From: Leucocoprinus leucothites | Taxonomy: Eukaryota; Basidiomycota; Agaricomycetes; Agaricales; Agaricaceae | Assembly: GCA_013368445.1 (NCBI GenBank) | Contig: JAACJO010000004.1 | Span: forward strand, 496,001 to 560,000 | DNA length: 64,000 nt | Direction of reading: 5' to 3' | Shown here: piece after piece, positions 11,341-22,694 of the stretch | How positions within the stretch are numbered: the stretch's first letter is position 1 | Layout of the letters: the number at the start of each line of letters is the position of its first letter | Position numbers and translations under genes: made by a program | The notes under the pieces: generated by a model | What the model was told of the DNA's origin: nothing | The model's input: the letters and a program-made list of their open reading frames with translations, nothing else | Databases searched by the model: none

Positions 11341-11764
11341 TCAATATGCGACTTCTCCGCTTTCCGGCATCGTGGTTAATGTTTTCATGCCAGCGGTCAG
11401 TGAAACCCTCGAGCGGATCGGAGGTGGTTGTGAAGTGCCGTGGAGCAGGGCAAGGACGACTTCTCCATAGAGGAGTTTCTTGATAGTTCCATTTGTTCTC
11501 GCCCAGGCGTTTTGTGTGTATCCGTCCACCATTGCATGAGCATACTGGGTCTCGGATTGCGTTGCTAACAGCCCAGAGAAAAGTCAAATATTGTTCGGAA
11601 CAGCGCAGAGATGGGTAGACATAAAATTAAGCTCAAGTGTTTCCGACAGATAAACCATGCCATACAGTAGCTCTAGCGACCAGTGCATTTTCTGGAATTA
11701 TTCCAAAGATACTGAAGGTTGTAATGTTGAGAGTGTGCGATAGGTCCGTATTTACGTCAGCCAT
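11341..11764 (-). pseudogene. Orphan coding-like exons, possible gene remnant
   Basis: Two minus-strand stretches read like protein and join through a plausible intron (donor near 11670, acceptor GCTGTTAG near 11566). The upstream exon from the ATG at 11764 contains NITTFSIFGIIPENALVARA. The downstream exon contains YAHAMVDGYTQNAWARTNG, then KKLLYGEVVLALLHG, and ends in TGA at 11341-11343. The reading upstream of 11764 stays open only to about 11810, where TGA stops it, and no N-terminal domain was found. No family was recognised. It could be the end of a real gene whose first exons I failed to find, or a decayed copy. Confidence 0.25.
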
Positions 11765-12072
11765 CACCGGATAAACCGGGTAAGCAGAGGTAAACAAGAC
11801 ACGAGTTACTCATGATAACCTTGGTAGCGCATTAATCGCAAAATACAACCAGGCCATCAGTTCGTCCTCTTGTTCCCCAAAACACTCTACGAGCACCCGA
11901 GGAATAATTCGATGCAAGTCTGAAAAAGCACTACACCCATTGCAACCCCACGAGGTATGTTTCGCATTTTTTACTGTTTGTTTCGCCTACGCTTGCTTCT
12001 TTGGAAAACTCGGGGTCGTGAATTTGACGAAATGCTGAAATAAACATTTTTTGCTCAGAAATACAATAGCAG

Positions 12073-13892
12073 ATGGATAATCCTGGCTCTTCTATCCCTA
12101 ATTCCTCCACCAACCAAGTCTTCTCCAGCGACGGCACTATTGTAGGCCACGTTCCTGAGGCCTCGAGCTCTGCTACGCCAGCCAGCGCACCGCCAACTGC
12201 AAATGGTAACCCAGCAGAACCCGTCAAGCGACGCCCTGGACGACCAAAGGGCAGTTCGAAGAAGAATTTGTTGGGTGGACCTCCACCTCCGCCGAAAATC
12301 AAACGACCTGTAGGGCGACCTCGTAAAGATGGCTTGCCTGCGGGTTCTGTGGGCCCTGATGGTCCAAAAGTCAAGCGGGATTCTAATCCTTGGGTAGCAT
12401 CCCAAGGCTTGACAGGGGTTGGGTACCCGCCAATGGGCATGTTTATGCCTGGTGCCCCCCTTCCGCCTCCTCCGATGACGTTTCATATTGATCCCAGCCT
12501 GGAGAAAGACGATTGGGCCGATCTTGCTCACGAGAAGCCTAATGCATTCCTTGGGACACTTTTGAACGCCCTCGCAGCCCCAAATCCTGTTTCGAGTGCC
12601 GGTCCGACGGTGGAAGAAGCGTTCAAATCTCACCTTGGATCGTTAACGCCCAACCCACAACAATTACAGCCTATACCCTCGCTATATTCAATCTTGAAGA
12701 CTTTCTGGCTCCCATCATCGCCTGCGTATTTCTCCCTCACTGCCTCAGCTTCGACTGCGCGAACGCCTTCTGAACACCGCTTCTTGTACTGGGACCCTCA
12801 GCCGTTGGTTTTCAATGGAATTTCGTGCCCGGCTTGTTCCCAACCCCTCACCAACAAAGGTCGCATCAGCTCCGGTCCCGTCAAAATTTACGATATCGAG
12901 AAACCATTCTTCATCATCGGCTGTGAATACGTGTGCAAGAGTTCACAATGTACTAGCTCTGCGGGTCCTGAAGGTCGCAAATTTGCCAGCACCGATGCTT
13001 CTATTCTCCGGTCACTGCCTAACAAACTTCAAGACGAATTTCCGGCTCGTTTAATGTACGGGGACACGGATGCTGGAAGTGGTTCCAACATATGGAACTG
13101 GAAGGCTCTTGGTGTCTCGCGGTCGCTGTGGAATATGGTTCGGGCGTGTTTGAAGTCGGGATTGAGGAAGGAAGTCATCTTGCATTTGATCTATTCGATT
13201 CAACACGGTGTACCAGAAGACGGAGCCCCTTCATCTGCGTCATCTGGTCCTCCTGTAGCAACTACGGCGAACAAAAATGGTATGGACGACGCCGACGCGG
13301 AGAGTGTTGAGAACGAGCTACGTACAGGGCATGAGGAAGAAGGTGTAGATGGAACAGCAAATCATGTACGTTCCTTCTTAGTGGCGAAAGAGATCAACCG
13401 CTGACAAGGACTGTGCTTTAGAGTTTTGGCGACGCGTATAATGCCGCTTGGAAGGAGAACACGGCCATGACAGAATCAAACAACGTTAATAAAGCGCCCA
13501 CTCAGACGCCCGCTACTGTTGTCGCTCCTGTTCAGCAACATCCCTATCCACCACCTCCACCTCAGTACCCACCCTATCCTCCACCCGGGCCTTACGCACC
13601 ATATGCTTTCTTTCCAGCACCTCTTATGAATCCTGCTGGGATGCAATCTCCTGGCAATGGTACCCTCTCTGCTCCTCCTAGCGCCCAATTCACTCCGCCG
13701 GAAAATGGAGAGGGTGAGACGCCTCAAAGCAAGCGAAGCCCTCGACATTGTTGTAAGTGCGGTTCGCAAGACTGTAAGGGTAAAGGGGGTCGTACGTTCT
13801 GCACAAACCCGTGCCAAGATTGTGGCAAGTTGGATTGTAGAGGGAGGAACAGTCGAAGACCGGACAAGAAGTGCTCGGAGGGTTGGGTGTGA
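12073..13892 (+). CDS. AT-hook protein with a conserved Cys-rich (DUF6729-like) domain and a C-terminal Cys cluster
   Basis: Two exons, 12073-13365 and 13422-13892, with an intron GTACGT...CTTTAG, give 587 aa. The N-terminus is Ser/Ala/Pro-rich and holds two AT-hook motifs, RRPGRPKGS (about residues 53-61) and KRPVGRPRKD (about 75-84), which bind the minor groove of AT-rich DNA. The centre (about 225-350) has FNGISCPACSQPLTNKGRIS, a Tyr/Cys stretch ending GCEYVCKSSQC, and FASTDASILRSLPNKLQDEF. This arrangement is found in many fungal proteins and I believe it is now called DUF6729. A Pro/Tyr-rich linker follows, then a C-terminal cluster CCKCGSQDCKGKGG...CTNPCQDCGKLDC that probably binds zinc. 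Nuclear localisation and DNA binding are inferred from the AT-hooks. Its partners and targets are unknown. Confidence 0.85.
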
Positions 13893-14524
13893 TGATTTGG
13901 TTTTGTATCTGTTTGAATATCTTGCGCTCGTCATTTCTCATCAATCATTTTTGGACTCTCAAATTCATATTCTGTTGTTACTTTTCGGCCTTTATTATTA
14001 TGCAAGAATGTTGGAGATGTTCCTGAAAACCCTTGAATTCTGTTCTGCGACGGCCAGACATTTGGTACATGTATGTGTATCGTTTTTGTGCACAAATTCC
14101 TACTCTTGAGCTGGCGAAATTGGAGTTATTGGAATACTGGATTTTATGCTGGAATCTAACCTGTCGTGAGCTCTATCTCAGAACAAGATTTTCCAGGCTT
14201 AGTTCCGAGCTAAGTATAGCATCTTATCCAGCTTCATAACATACCGTCCTGCCATGAGACAAGGCGGGAGAGGACTGGTCGAGCCGACATATGGTCAAGG
14301 AAGCAGCCCATGACGTGTATGACATATAGTATGTTAACGGAGTGATAACGATCACGACGGCAGTTCAATTATGTTTTCCGCCCCGAGGACAAGCTTCGGT
14401 TACGTATGTAGCGCAATATTTCGGTAATTGCCGTTCTCTAGCTCGCCCCAAGAAACTATGCCTGCCTTCATTCTCGTGAGTTGACTCTAACCATCTCTGT
14501 CTTCCTTCCTCTACACTACCAAAA
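13893..14524. other. Intergenic, upstream of the tubulin gene
   Basis: This is the 3' UTR of the AT-hook gene plus the promoter of the tubulin gene. A pyrimidine-rich stretch lies just before the tubulin ATG. Nothing else was recognised. Confidence 0.4.
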
Positions 14525-17261
14525 ATGCCGCTATCGCGCGAGATCGTCAATATCCAGGTATGCTCAAGTATTCAAGTGAATGCTTAACGTACTGATTTTC
14601 GGAAGGTTGGTCAAGCTGGAAACCAGGTACTTTTCCGATCGATGGTTCCGTGAATCACTCGCTTATTTTTGTGGGTAGTCTGGTGAAAACTTTTGGGAAA
14701 TGCTGCTAGCAGAGCATGGACTAGATAAATCTGGTGTATGTCGTCGCCGTACTTGGGGATGTTGGCTATCTTCAACTGACTGTCTCATAGCATTATCAGG
14801 GCTCAGATCCCTTGCAGCTGCAACGTGTAAAGTCGCTTATTTGCCCTCCATTTTCTTTACGTTGATATAACGCACAACTTAGGCCGATGTGTACTTCGCC
14901 GAAGTCCAACATGGATCTCAAACGCGCTATGTTCCACGAAGCGTGCAGGTCGACTTGGAGGCGGGTGTTTGTAACAAAGTGAGGCCTGGAGTCCAATTCA
15001 CACGTTTAAATCAAGGGCTGAGTGTAGAAAACATAACAGATCAAGAGCGGACCGCTGGGGCCACTGTTCCGCCCTGATACTTTCCTGAGCGCTGACGTTG
15101 GCGCGGGGAACAACTGGGCAAAAGGGTGTGCGTAATGCCCATGTCGTATGACAGATACCTTCGGTTAATGACATGATTTCTCTAGACTATACCGAAGGTT
15201 TGATCTCCCTTTACTTCGTAACAAGATGGAGCATTGATCAGATTAGGCGCCGAGCTCGTTGATTCAATTCTGGTAAGTCAATAACCGCGCGTTTGCAATA
15301 CTTTCGTGCTCAGCTGCTTTATTAGGATGTCGTTCGCAAACAAGTCGAGCCCTGCGACTCACTACAAGGTTTCCAACTTCTCCATTCTTTGGGTGGGGGT
15401 ACGGGCTCTGGTCTAGGAAGCTTGCTCCTTTCCAAGCTACGCGAAGTACGTCGGGAGTTTCTGTCATTCTCTGGATCAGTTAGCTAAATGAACTTCAGGA
15501 ATACCCTGATCGTATGCTAGCTACGTTCTCGATCCTTCCGTCCCCCAAGGTACGTCAACCTCCTATCAGACTTGCTTAGACTCATGTCTTGACCCACCCG
15601 ATACAGGTTTCGGAGACAGTCGTAGAAGTAAGGATTCCCTTCTTCCCCTCCGCCTCCCATTCCCTAGCTGATCATCACCCATGCTAGCCATACAATGCTC
15701 TGTTATCTCTGCATCAACTCGTGGACAATGGAGACCTTACCGTCTGCATCGATAATGAGGCTCTGTGAGTCTCCACCCTCATCCTTACTGACAATATATT
15801 GATTTCACATCAAAGTTATGACATCTGTCAACACACTCTGAAGATCAAGAACCCTACATTTGACAATCTAAACAATGTTCGTATCCGCTTTATGTCTCGA
15901 GTTAATCCTCTCACGTATTGTACAGCTGATTTCACGCGTCTTGTGTGGTGTGAGCACGAGTTTACGTTTCCCAGGTCAATTGAATGGGTGAGTGGAACAC
16001 ACTAGTAAACACCGAACCAATCTCGAACTCCCCTCAGAGACTTGCGAAAGCTTGGCATGAACCTTATTCCGTTCCCTCGAGTACGCTGCCGATTTCCCTT
16101 CAAAGCTTCATGAACCAATCTTAACAAGGCCTTTTCTTCAGCTCCATTTCCTTATGCCCAGTTATGCGCCCTTCTATGACCCGGGTGCTTCCTCCTATGA
16201 GAGTAATGCGATTCCCGAACTGACCAAGGCGTGCGTCTGACTATGTGCTCCTGTCTGCCCAACTCACTGCTCTCTAGGCTCTTTAATCGCAAAAACTTGT
16301 TGGTTGCTTGTGACCCTCGCCATGGGTGCGTACGAGTATCATAATATGACGGGAACGACGTTGATATTTTCCCTTAGTCGGTATTTGACGGCCGCGACCA
16401 TTTTCCGTGGCAAGATCTCTTCTCGAGAGGTGTGTAGTTTCTTCTTTTCATCATGGTATTTATGACTTATCTCGCGGAAACAGGCAGCTGTAAGTTTTAC
16501 AAGTGAGATTTGACTCGGGAGTCTCTTAACTTGATAATAGGTCTCTGTACATGATCTGCAGAGCAAGAACTCACACTCATTCGTTGAGTGCGTCATCTTT
16601 TCCAATATGTCATAAGACTGTAGCTGATCGCCAAGTTAGGTGGATCCCAGATAACGTCTCCGTGTCCCTAGTTACAGTACCCCCGGTTGGCCAAAAAATT
16701 GTGAGTGGATTTTTGGCCGCGATTGAGATCTGGTTCAAACATATTAAATGCAGGCCGCGACTGCCCTTGCCAATTCGACGTCGATTCAAGAGCTATTCAA
16801 ACGCACCCTTGAAACAGTACGTCTACACTTCCTTTCAAGTTTGTCTACGAGCTGACCTTGATTGTTTTTTTAGTTTACTGCAATGTTCAAGCGTCGCGCT
16901 TTCCTTCACTGGTTAGTCTGCCCCGGCTTAGATGGTTAAGTTGCTGATTTGCTGTATCAGGTACACTGGAGAAGGAATGGACATCATGGAGTTTTCTGAG
17001 GCCGAAAGCAACGCGTATGACTTGATGTGAGTTCTTCATTCGTGAATGATCAATTTCGAATGACTCACCATGTATATGATACTTGTAGTGCTGAGTATCA
17101 ACAGGTAAGAAACAAAGCCCAAGTCTATATACGTTTCTTCTCGTTACTTACAACCTTCCTTTCAGTACCAAGAAGCCAGCGTCGATGACGAAGAGGTCGA
17201 AATTGCTGAGGAAGTCGAAACCGTCGAAGAAGAGGAAGTTATTTACGAGGACGAGCTATGA
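14525..17261 (+). CDS. Divergent beta-tubulin paralog
   Basis: Twenty-six exons sum to 1380 nt (459 aa) with every phase matching. The first is 14525-14557 and the last 17166-17261. Predicted micro-exons include 15186-15197 (12 nt) and 16484-16489 (6 nt). Tubulin landmarks are all present: [22 protein letters not shown], the nucleotide loop [73 protein letters not shown], and AFLHWYTGEGMD with an acidic tail ending [11 protein letters not shown]. It differs from standard beta-tubulin at the start ([11 protein letters not shown] instead of MREIVH, and GQAGNQ instead of GQCGNQ). By alignment to standard numbering it has Asn at 6, Leu at 198 and Val at 200. Length and landmarks argue for a functional second beta-tubulin rather than a pseudogene. 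Confidence 0.93.
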
Positions 17262-17790
17262 TGCACGCTCGGCTCACATTCTGACTCTGTTTCATGATCT
17301 ACCATATGGCCTCCATCTAATTGCATCACTGACTAGATTCAAGTCTCATGATCCCTGGCGTTCTCCTTTTGCTATTCATCCTTTGCATCGTGCCGATCAC
17401 CCTCGTTTGTTTTCATTGGATTCGCAATCCATTCGTCGATTATTCATTCGCTCCCGAATATGTTTTTTGTGGACTTCTTTAATAGATATTCTTCGTGGAT
17501 TATCGTTGACCCTTGTGGATCCTTAGGAGTGGTACAGCACTTGAATCGGGTCGAAGGGTCGCTGCTCGTTGCCGTACCTGATTCTCTCAGCTCACATGTG
17601 ATGCAAGCCTCACCCCACTTTCTCTAGTTTCGCAACGAATTTCATGTTCCGGAAAAATATCGGATAAATATACCCCTCAGAACTAAGAATAGGCTTGGGG
17701 ACAATTCCCATCCCATAACTGCACGGCTTCACGTCCTATAAATACGTGCGTGGTTGATGCAAGTAGCATATCCCAACATCATCTATCGAC
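17262..17790. other. Intergenic, upstream of DUF1479 gene
   Basis: This holds the tubulin 3' UTR and the promoter of the DUF1479 gene. A TATA box lies at the right end. No additional gene is seen. Confidence 0.45.
17737..17744 (+). promoter_or_regulatory. TATA box (TATAAATA) of the DUF1479 gene
   Basis: A perfect TATAAATA sits 54 bases before the ATG at 17791, in the right orientation for the core promoter of the following gene. Confidence 0.55.
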
Positions 17791-19570
17791 ATGGATAAGA
17801 ACGGCAACCCATTCCCCCCTCGATTTTTGGAGTTGAAACGCGAGATCGCATCTAGTTTTCCAGATTTTGAAGCGCGTCTTACACAGGCGTGGAAGGAGGT
17901 CATTGAAGAGTTGACTACTTTCAGTGAGAGGGTGTCCCAGGCAGGAACTGATGTGAGTCTTTTCAATGATCTTTTGTTCGTTGGATAGAATACTGATCTT
18001 GACGCGTACGATACTAGTATATCCCACAAACTAACTACAGGGATCTGGAGAAGTTGAGCACGGAGGAGATAGATGTGATCAAGAGGCGTGGGTGTGTTGT
18101 GATTAGAGATATTGTAGATGATGAGAAGGCCATTGCTTGGAGAGAGTCGCTGAGGGAGTTTATAAAGGCTAATCCTGGAGTTGAAGGTCAATATAAGATT
18201 ATTAGATCGTGAGTGGCTCTTGAAGCTGACCTGATTTCCGGATTTTACTAGGCATCCCGGAGGATGATAAGCAGTTCTTCCAGCTGTAGTGAGTGGCACA
18301 CCTGCCTCCTTTTGTTTCAAATATCTGACCGTGTAATGCGATAGCTGGACGAAGGCACAGGTTCAAGCAAGGGCTGATCCTGATCTGTTGAAGGCTATTA
18401 TTTGGCTTAACTATCTCTATCATGACAAGACCAAGAAGAAATCGGAGAATGTTGACCTTTCTGTTCCTTTGACATATGCTGATCGCTTTAGGATCAGGAA
18501 GGCGGGTGTGACTTGGGGGGTTCACCCGCCTCATATTGACGGTGAGTAATTCTGTACACAAATCGGTGTTTCCCTGTGTTCTAATCGTGATGCCATACCA
18601 GGTGGCTCTATTGAGCGTTGGGAGGACCCTGCGTTTAGGAAGTGTTTCGAGGATATTTTGTCGGGACAGTGGCGACAGCATGATGCTTATGATCTTCAGG
18701 GAAGGCTTGATGCTCGTAGCTCGCTGTATGGACGCCCAGGTCAGGTTCGTGTGGTTCCTCCTCCCTGTATTAGCCTTGTGCTCAAGCGACCCGCGATGTA
18801 GGCTACTGTTTTCCGAACTTTCCAGGGATGGTTATCCATGAGGTGCGCTTCGAAGACTATTTGAAGCTTTTGGACTTGACATTGACTATCACTAGCGAGA
18901 CTGGACCCTCCCAGGGAACACTTAAAGTCTTCCCAGATGTGCTGCTGTCCAACGCCTATATCATCCTTCGTCCCTTCTTTAAGCCCCTCGTTCCCATCGA
19001 GTCTCCTGACATTCTCGATCCCAAGAACTGGGCACTTAGTGAGTTCTACTCTTTCATACCGCACTCTTCGTCATTCTCATACAATGCAAATCGTCAGATC
19101 TCGAGACGGCCGAGTTTCCCGGAATTTGGGGACGAGATGGAGGGTGGGCAGGACCTCATCCGACACCTACCTCTCATCCACATCTATTCCTGGACAAGAC
19201 CATGACCTCTGTCCCTAAGGTCAAGCCTGGAGATGGAGTTTTCTGGCATTGTGATGTGATTCACTCTGTCGAGGAAGAGCATACAGGGAATGAGGATTCT
19301 GCTGGTGAGATAGCTGTTATTTGATTGACATCATCGATGAATGCTTCATGCCTGATTTTAACAGTCATGTATATTCCTGCCGTTCCATTCACGGACAAGA
19401 ATGCCGATTATGTTCGGAGGCAGAAGGAATGTTTCTTGAAGGGTGAACGTCCCCCCGATTTCCCTAAGGGAGAGGCTGAAGCTGCGTTTATTGGGATTGC
19501 CACAGCCAATGACATCGACAATGACCTCGGACGAAAGGCTATGGGTCTGCAGGCTATTACTGTGGCATGA
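17791..19570 (+). CDS. DUF1479 family protein (putative Fe(II)/2-oxoglutarate oxygenase fold)
   Basis: Nine exons give 434 aa: 17791-17952, 18018-18186, 18252-18288, 18345-18541, 18602-18744, 18802-18842, 18896-19038, 19098-19304, 19365-19570. The family (bacterial YbiU, fungal Gig2-like) is annotated as DUF1479. Seen in order: an N-terminal helical part with RFLELKREIASSFPDFEARL; EIDVIKRRGCVVIRDIVDD; QLYWTKAQVQAR; GVTWGVHPPHIDGGSIERWE; a double-stranded beta-helix half with SMSETGPSQGTLKVFPDVLL; and GVFWHCDVIHSVEEEH. The HPPHIDGG and VIHSVE blocks could supply the His-x-Asp...His metal triad of 2OG oxygenases. That is inference from fold, and the substrate is unknown. All splice phases agree. 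Confidence 0.9.
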
Positions 19571-19810
19571 AATGGGACCGCATATGAGGCTTTGAGGATG
19601 GGATCATAGACTACATTTGTTACTGATTACATAGATTGTAAAGAAGCGAAGAACTCTTTTCGAGATCATGAACACGTGATTCACATGGGAGCAGGCTCGG
19701 CGCCAACTCTTCCACTGACTTGCGGCAGTTCTTTTTGTCTTGTCTCGTTTGAACTTTCTTTCTCAAGTATAATCAACCGCAAGGATACACCATCGACATC
19801 TTTATTCCGA

Positions 19811-20361
19811 ATGCGCTCCACTTTATTCAGGCTGGCTGAGAGCGTCACAAAAGCTCCTTTGAACCTTCGTGAAACCAGCGCGACGTTGTTGCCTCCGCTT
19901 CCGTACGGGTTTTCAGCATTTGCTACTTCAATACTAAACCTGTTACATCAGGCTGTATAGGATGATCCTGCGCTCGCATAGGAATCTGCCTCCAGAAATG
20001 CGCTCTCTTGGGGATGTTTACGTGAAATCTGGTCAGTACGCTCCTAGAAAGCCAAGAGATTATATCTGACCGCCCATCAGAATTTCGTCTCCATAAACAG
20101 GTTACCAATCCTGCGCATATAATTGGTTTTCTTTCGCAGTGGAAGATATACTTGGAGCAAATGCCTGATCGTGACGGTGGCAAGTTCTATCGGGGGAAAA
20201 GGCTGGATCCCACTGTGTTTGAGAAGGTGTGTAGTGGCGTCTCGTGGACTTAGCGAATCTCTGACAAGCCAATGCAGATGTCAGGAGAACAGCTTGGCCA
20301 GCTTTACGAAGTCATGCAATCTACAAAAGAAATTTGGACTTCCTCCTCGGAGAGATCATGA
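19811..20361 (+). CDS. SDHAF3: Succinate dehydrogenase assembly factor 3 (ACN9/LYR family)
   Basis: Four exons (19811-19902, 19952-20031, 20081-20226, 20278-20361) give 133 aa. The N-terminal ~30 residues are basic and amphipathic (MRSTLFRLAESVTKAPLN), typical of a mitochondrial presequence. The LYR motif region reads PLYRMILRSHRNLPPEMRSL, followed by GDVYVKSEFRLHKQVTNP and IIGFLSQWKIYLEQM, both diagnostic of ACN9/SDHAF3. The protein acts in the mitochondrial matrix, shielding the Fe-S subunit of succinate dehydrogenase during assembly. Length is normal for the family. It is transcribed toward the cyanase gene 292 bases downstream. Confidence 0.92.
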
Positions 20362-20653
20362 TTCGTCAATCTATCACAAATGTCTGACGGATTGTGTGAG
20401 CTTTGATCTCTCTCTTGTGTTGAACGAGAGAAAGCTCACGAAGGCCACCGTGTATAGATATTTCCATTAATCATCCTTCATCCCACTGGAATAGATTAGT
20501 TCCGTTATCGCACGCTCACTGTCTCAGAAGACCATGAATATCATCACGTGTGAAGGTCTGGCGCAGGTTAGATACCACCATTCGGCTATCCTGTGGAGAG
20601 AACGACTATTAAAGCAAACCAGGTTCGCACAATGGGTATACATTCACCTTATC
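20362..20653. other. Short intergenic, upstream of cyanase
   Basis: Under 300 bases. This must hold the cyanase promoter and the SDHAF3 terminator region. No distinct element was picked out. Confidence 0.35.
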
Positions 20654-21454
20654 ATGTCTCAACCTGCTGTGAGTGGGTTGCCAGCTGAAATTACCGGGGT
20701 TTACTCACCTCTTGTAACTAGACTGTCCCCTCCGACAACGCACCTTTGGCTGGGCTTCCTCCCATATGCACCAAGCTTCTGGAAGCTAAAGCCCGTAAAG
20801 GTGAGAAGACGCTCTTCGTGCATCTATGCCACAGCTGATTTCTCTGCTTCGCAGGCCTGACTTTTGACCAAATCGCGAAAAAAATCGAAAAGGATGAAGT
20901 TTGGGTGGCTTCTGGGTTTTATGGCCAGGTACGTCCAACGTGCTTAACAGTTATGGAAACATACTCATGGATAACATTTAGGCCAAGTTCACCGCTGATC
21001 AGCTTCGAAAGATATCAGAGATCTTGGACATCCCTGGTGCAGAGGCTTTGAGTCAGATTGGTGATCATTGGTGGCCAAACCGCGGCATTGGACCTACGCC
21101 ACCTCAGGATCCCGTCCTTTACCGCCTTTACGAGGCAAGTCGTCCCCCTAGCTATATCATTTTCACGCTAACACTCGGGTCAGAGTGTTCTCGTTTATGG
21201 AACTCCAATCAAAGCCGTCATCCACGAGAAGGTAATACCCTTGTTGCAAAGGCATGAGAGATTTTAACATGTCAACCCCCCAGTTCGGTGATGGTATTAT
21301 GTCCATGATTGACTGTAAAGTTACGGTTGATCGGAAGTCTGATCCCAAGGGAGATCGCGTTGTCTTGACGTTCGAGTGAGTACACTAAACCACCGGTTTC
21401 ATTCATCTGCTAATTTTATCCAGTGGAAAATTCCTACCCTATGCTACTTGGTAG
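20654..21454 (+). CDS. CYN1: Cyanate hydratase (cyanase)
   Basis: Seven exons (20654-20668, 20722-20800, 20855-20928, 20982-21134, 21184-21231, 21284-21375, 21424-21454) give 163 aa. Cyanase converts cyanate plus bicarbonate to ammonia and carbon dioxide as a cytosolic decamer. The N-terminal helical bundle has EAKARKGLTFDQIAKKIEKD and WVASGFYGQAKFTADQ. The C-terminal catalytic domain has PVLYRLYESVLVYGTPIKAV with the active-site Arg and Glu, HEKFGDGIMSMIDCKV with the catalytic Ser, and the terminal GKFLPYATW. The intron after exon 4 begins GCAAGT, a GC-AG intron, and the frame is intact only if it is used. Length and residues point to an active enzyme. Confidence 0.95.
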
Positions 21455-21716
21455 ATTATCCACGATTGTTTACAAATTTCAATTTGAATGCAAGATGTGT
21501 CTTAGTTCCGGGCTTCATCTGAACGTGCAATCATCTAAGCGGTTGCTTATGAGCTGATGCAATGCGTTGCTTTTAGAATCCCCCTATTTTCTAGCCTATA
21601 AGAAGCTAATACCCATCAGTCAGTCCCCCGTCCAGTTGGCGTTGACCGCCACCCCTTGCACATTTTATTCTTTACAGTCCTTTTATGATCAATTTTCATT
21701 TTGCCATTGCTGCGCA

Positions 21717-22694
21717 ATGATGTTCTCTCGTGTTTCAATTGAGTTTGGAACCTCATCTCCTACCTTTTCTTCTCCGCTGGTCGATGATGAAGCAGGCGAT
21801 ATCGGACTTCAGGGCCTATCTACTGATGAAATCAACTGCGTTGGTTACTTTCCGCTGACTGCGGGCCCGGCCCCTCCTGGCGCGTTTTCCTGTACTGTGC
21901 ATCCATATATTTCAGGTTCATTTCGCTATTTAATCTCGCTTTCCTAGATCTCGTCGCTCCGTGTTCGGGAAGCTCAGAATGTTCCGTTTCTGCCAACCCC
22001 TTCCCCCCCGTGTCGATTGACGCCTCAGTCTGATGGCCTAGCGTCCACATGCGCTCGATCTCCCTCCACCTCCATTCAAGTTTCTCATACCTGGTCAATT
22101 AATGGACTCTGTATCACCGGGTTGCAATCACCTCCGTCGGTCGTGGCGCCTCACCCTAGCCCAATACGACGCGTTATGATCAATGTGGTCGTGAGTATTT
22201 TGATATTCCTCAGTGGCGCACTTTACTAAACCTTTCGCTAGGCGTCAATTAGTCATGAGGAATCCACATCTCCCGGGACCTCTCTATCGGAATATCGACC
22301 TGGACATCCCCTCGCCGCTGCCTCGGATGACCCGCCAATCTCATTATGCTTTGTTCCGGATTCTCCTCACCTTGTTATCTCGGAAAGTGAGAGGATTTCG
22401 GAAGACTTCGTCAGTGTCCTCAATGTTGGCCACCCCCTTCGCCCCAGTGAGGCGCATCTTAATCTCGCTGGTCTTGGTATCTTAATGGACACGCAGCCCG
22501 ATGTTAGCTCCTCTCGGCAAATGTCGGAAGACATTGGTTCTATGTCCCCCGACCCGGAAACGTTGTCGGAGAGCCCTGTCTCGTCCGCCTCTTCGCCGCC
22601 CCAAAGATTAGACGACATTGCACCGCCGACCGTCGAATATTTCTCAAATTACCGGTTGTTGTTTGTGATAGCTGAGGAGGACGATGAAAACTGA
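21717..22694 (+). CDS. Hypothetical Ser/Pro-rich protein
   Basis: Three exons are predicted, 21717-21896, 21948-22190 and 22242-22694, giving 291 aa. The intron donors are GTGCAT (weak) and GTGAGT. The last exon is a 150-codon frame, rich in Ser, Glu and Pro, with ERISEDFVSVLNVGHPL and SMSPDPETLSESPVSSASSP, ending IAEEDDEN. No domain, signal peptide or clear membrane helix is present. An in-frame ATG at 21567 would extend the N-terminus by 50 residues. I do not recognise a family. The consistent frame across two introns supports a real but fast-evolving, mostly disordered protein. Confidence 0.5.
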
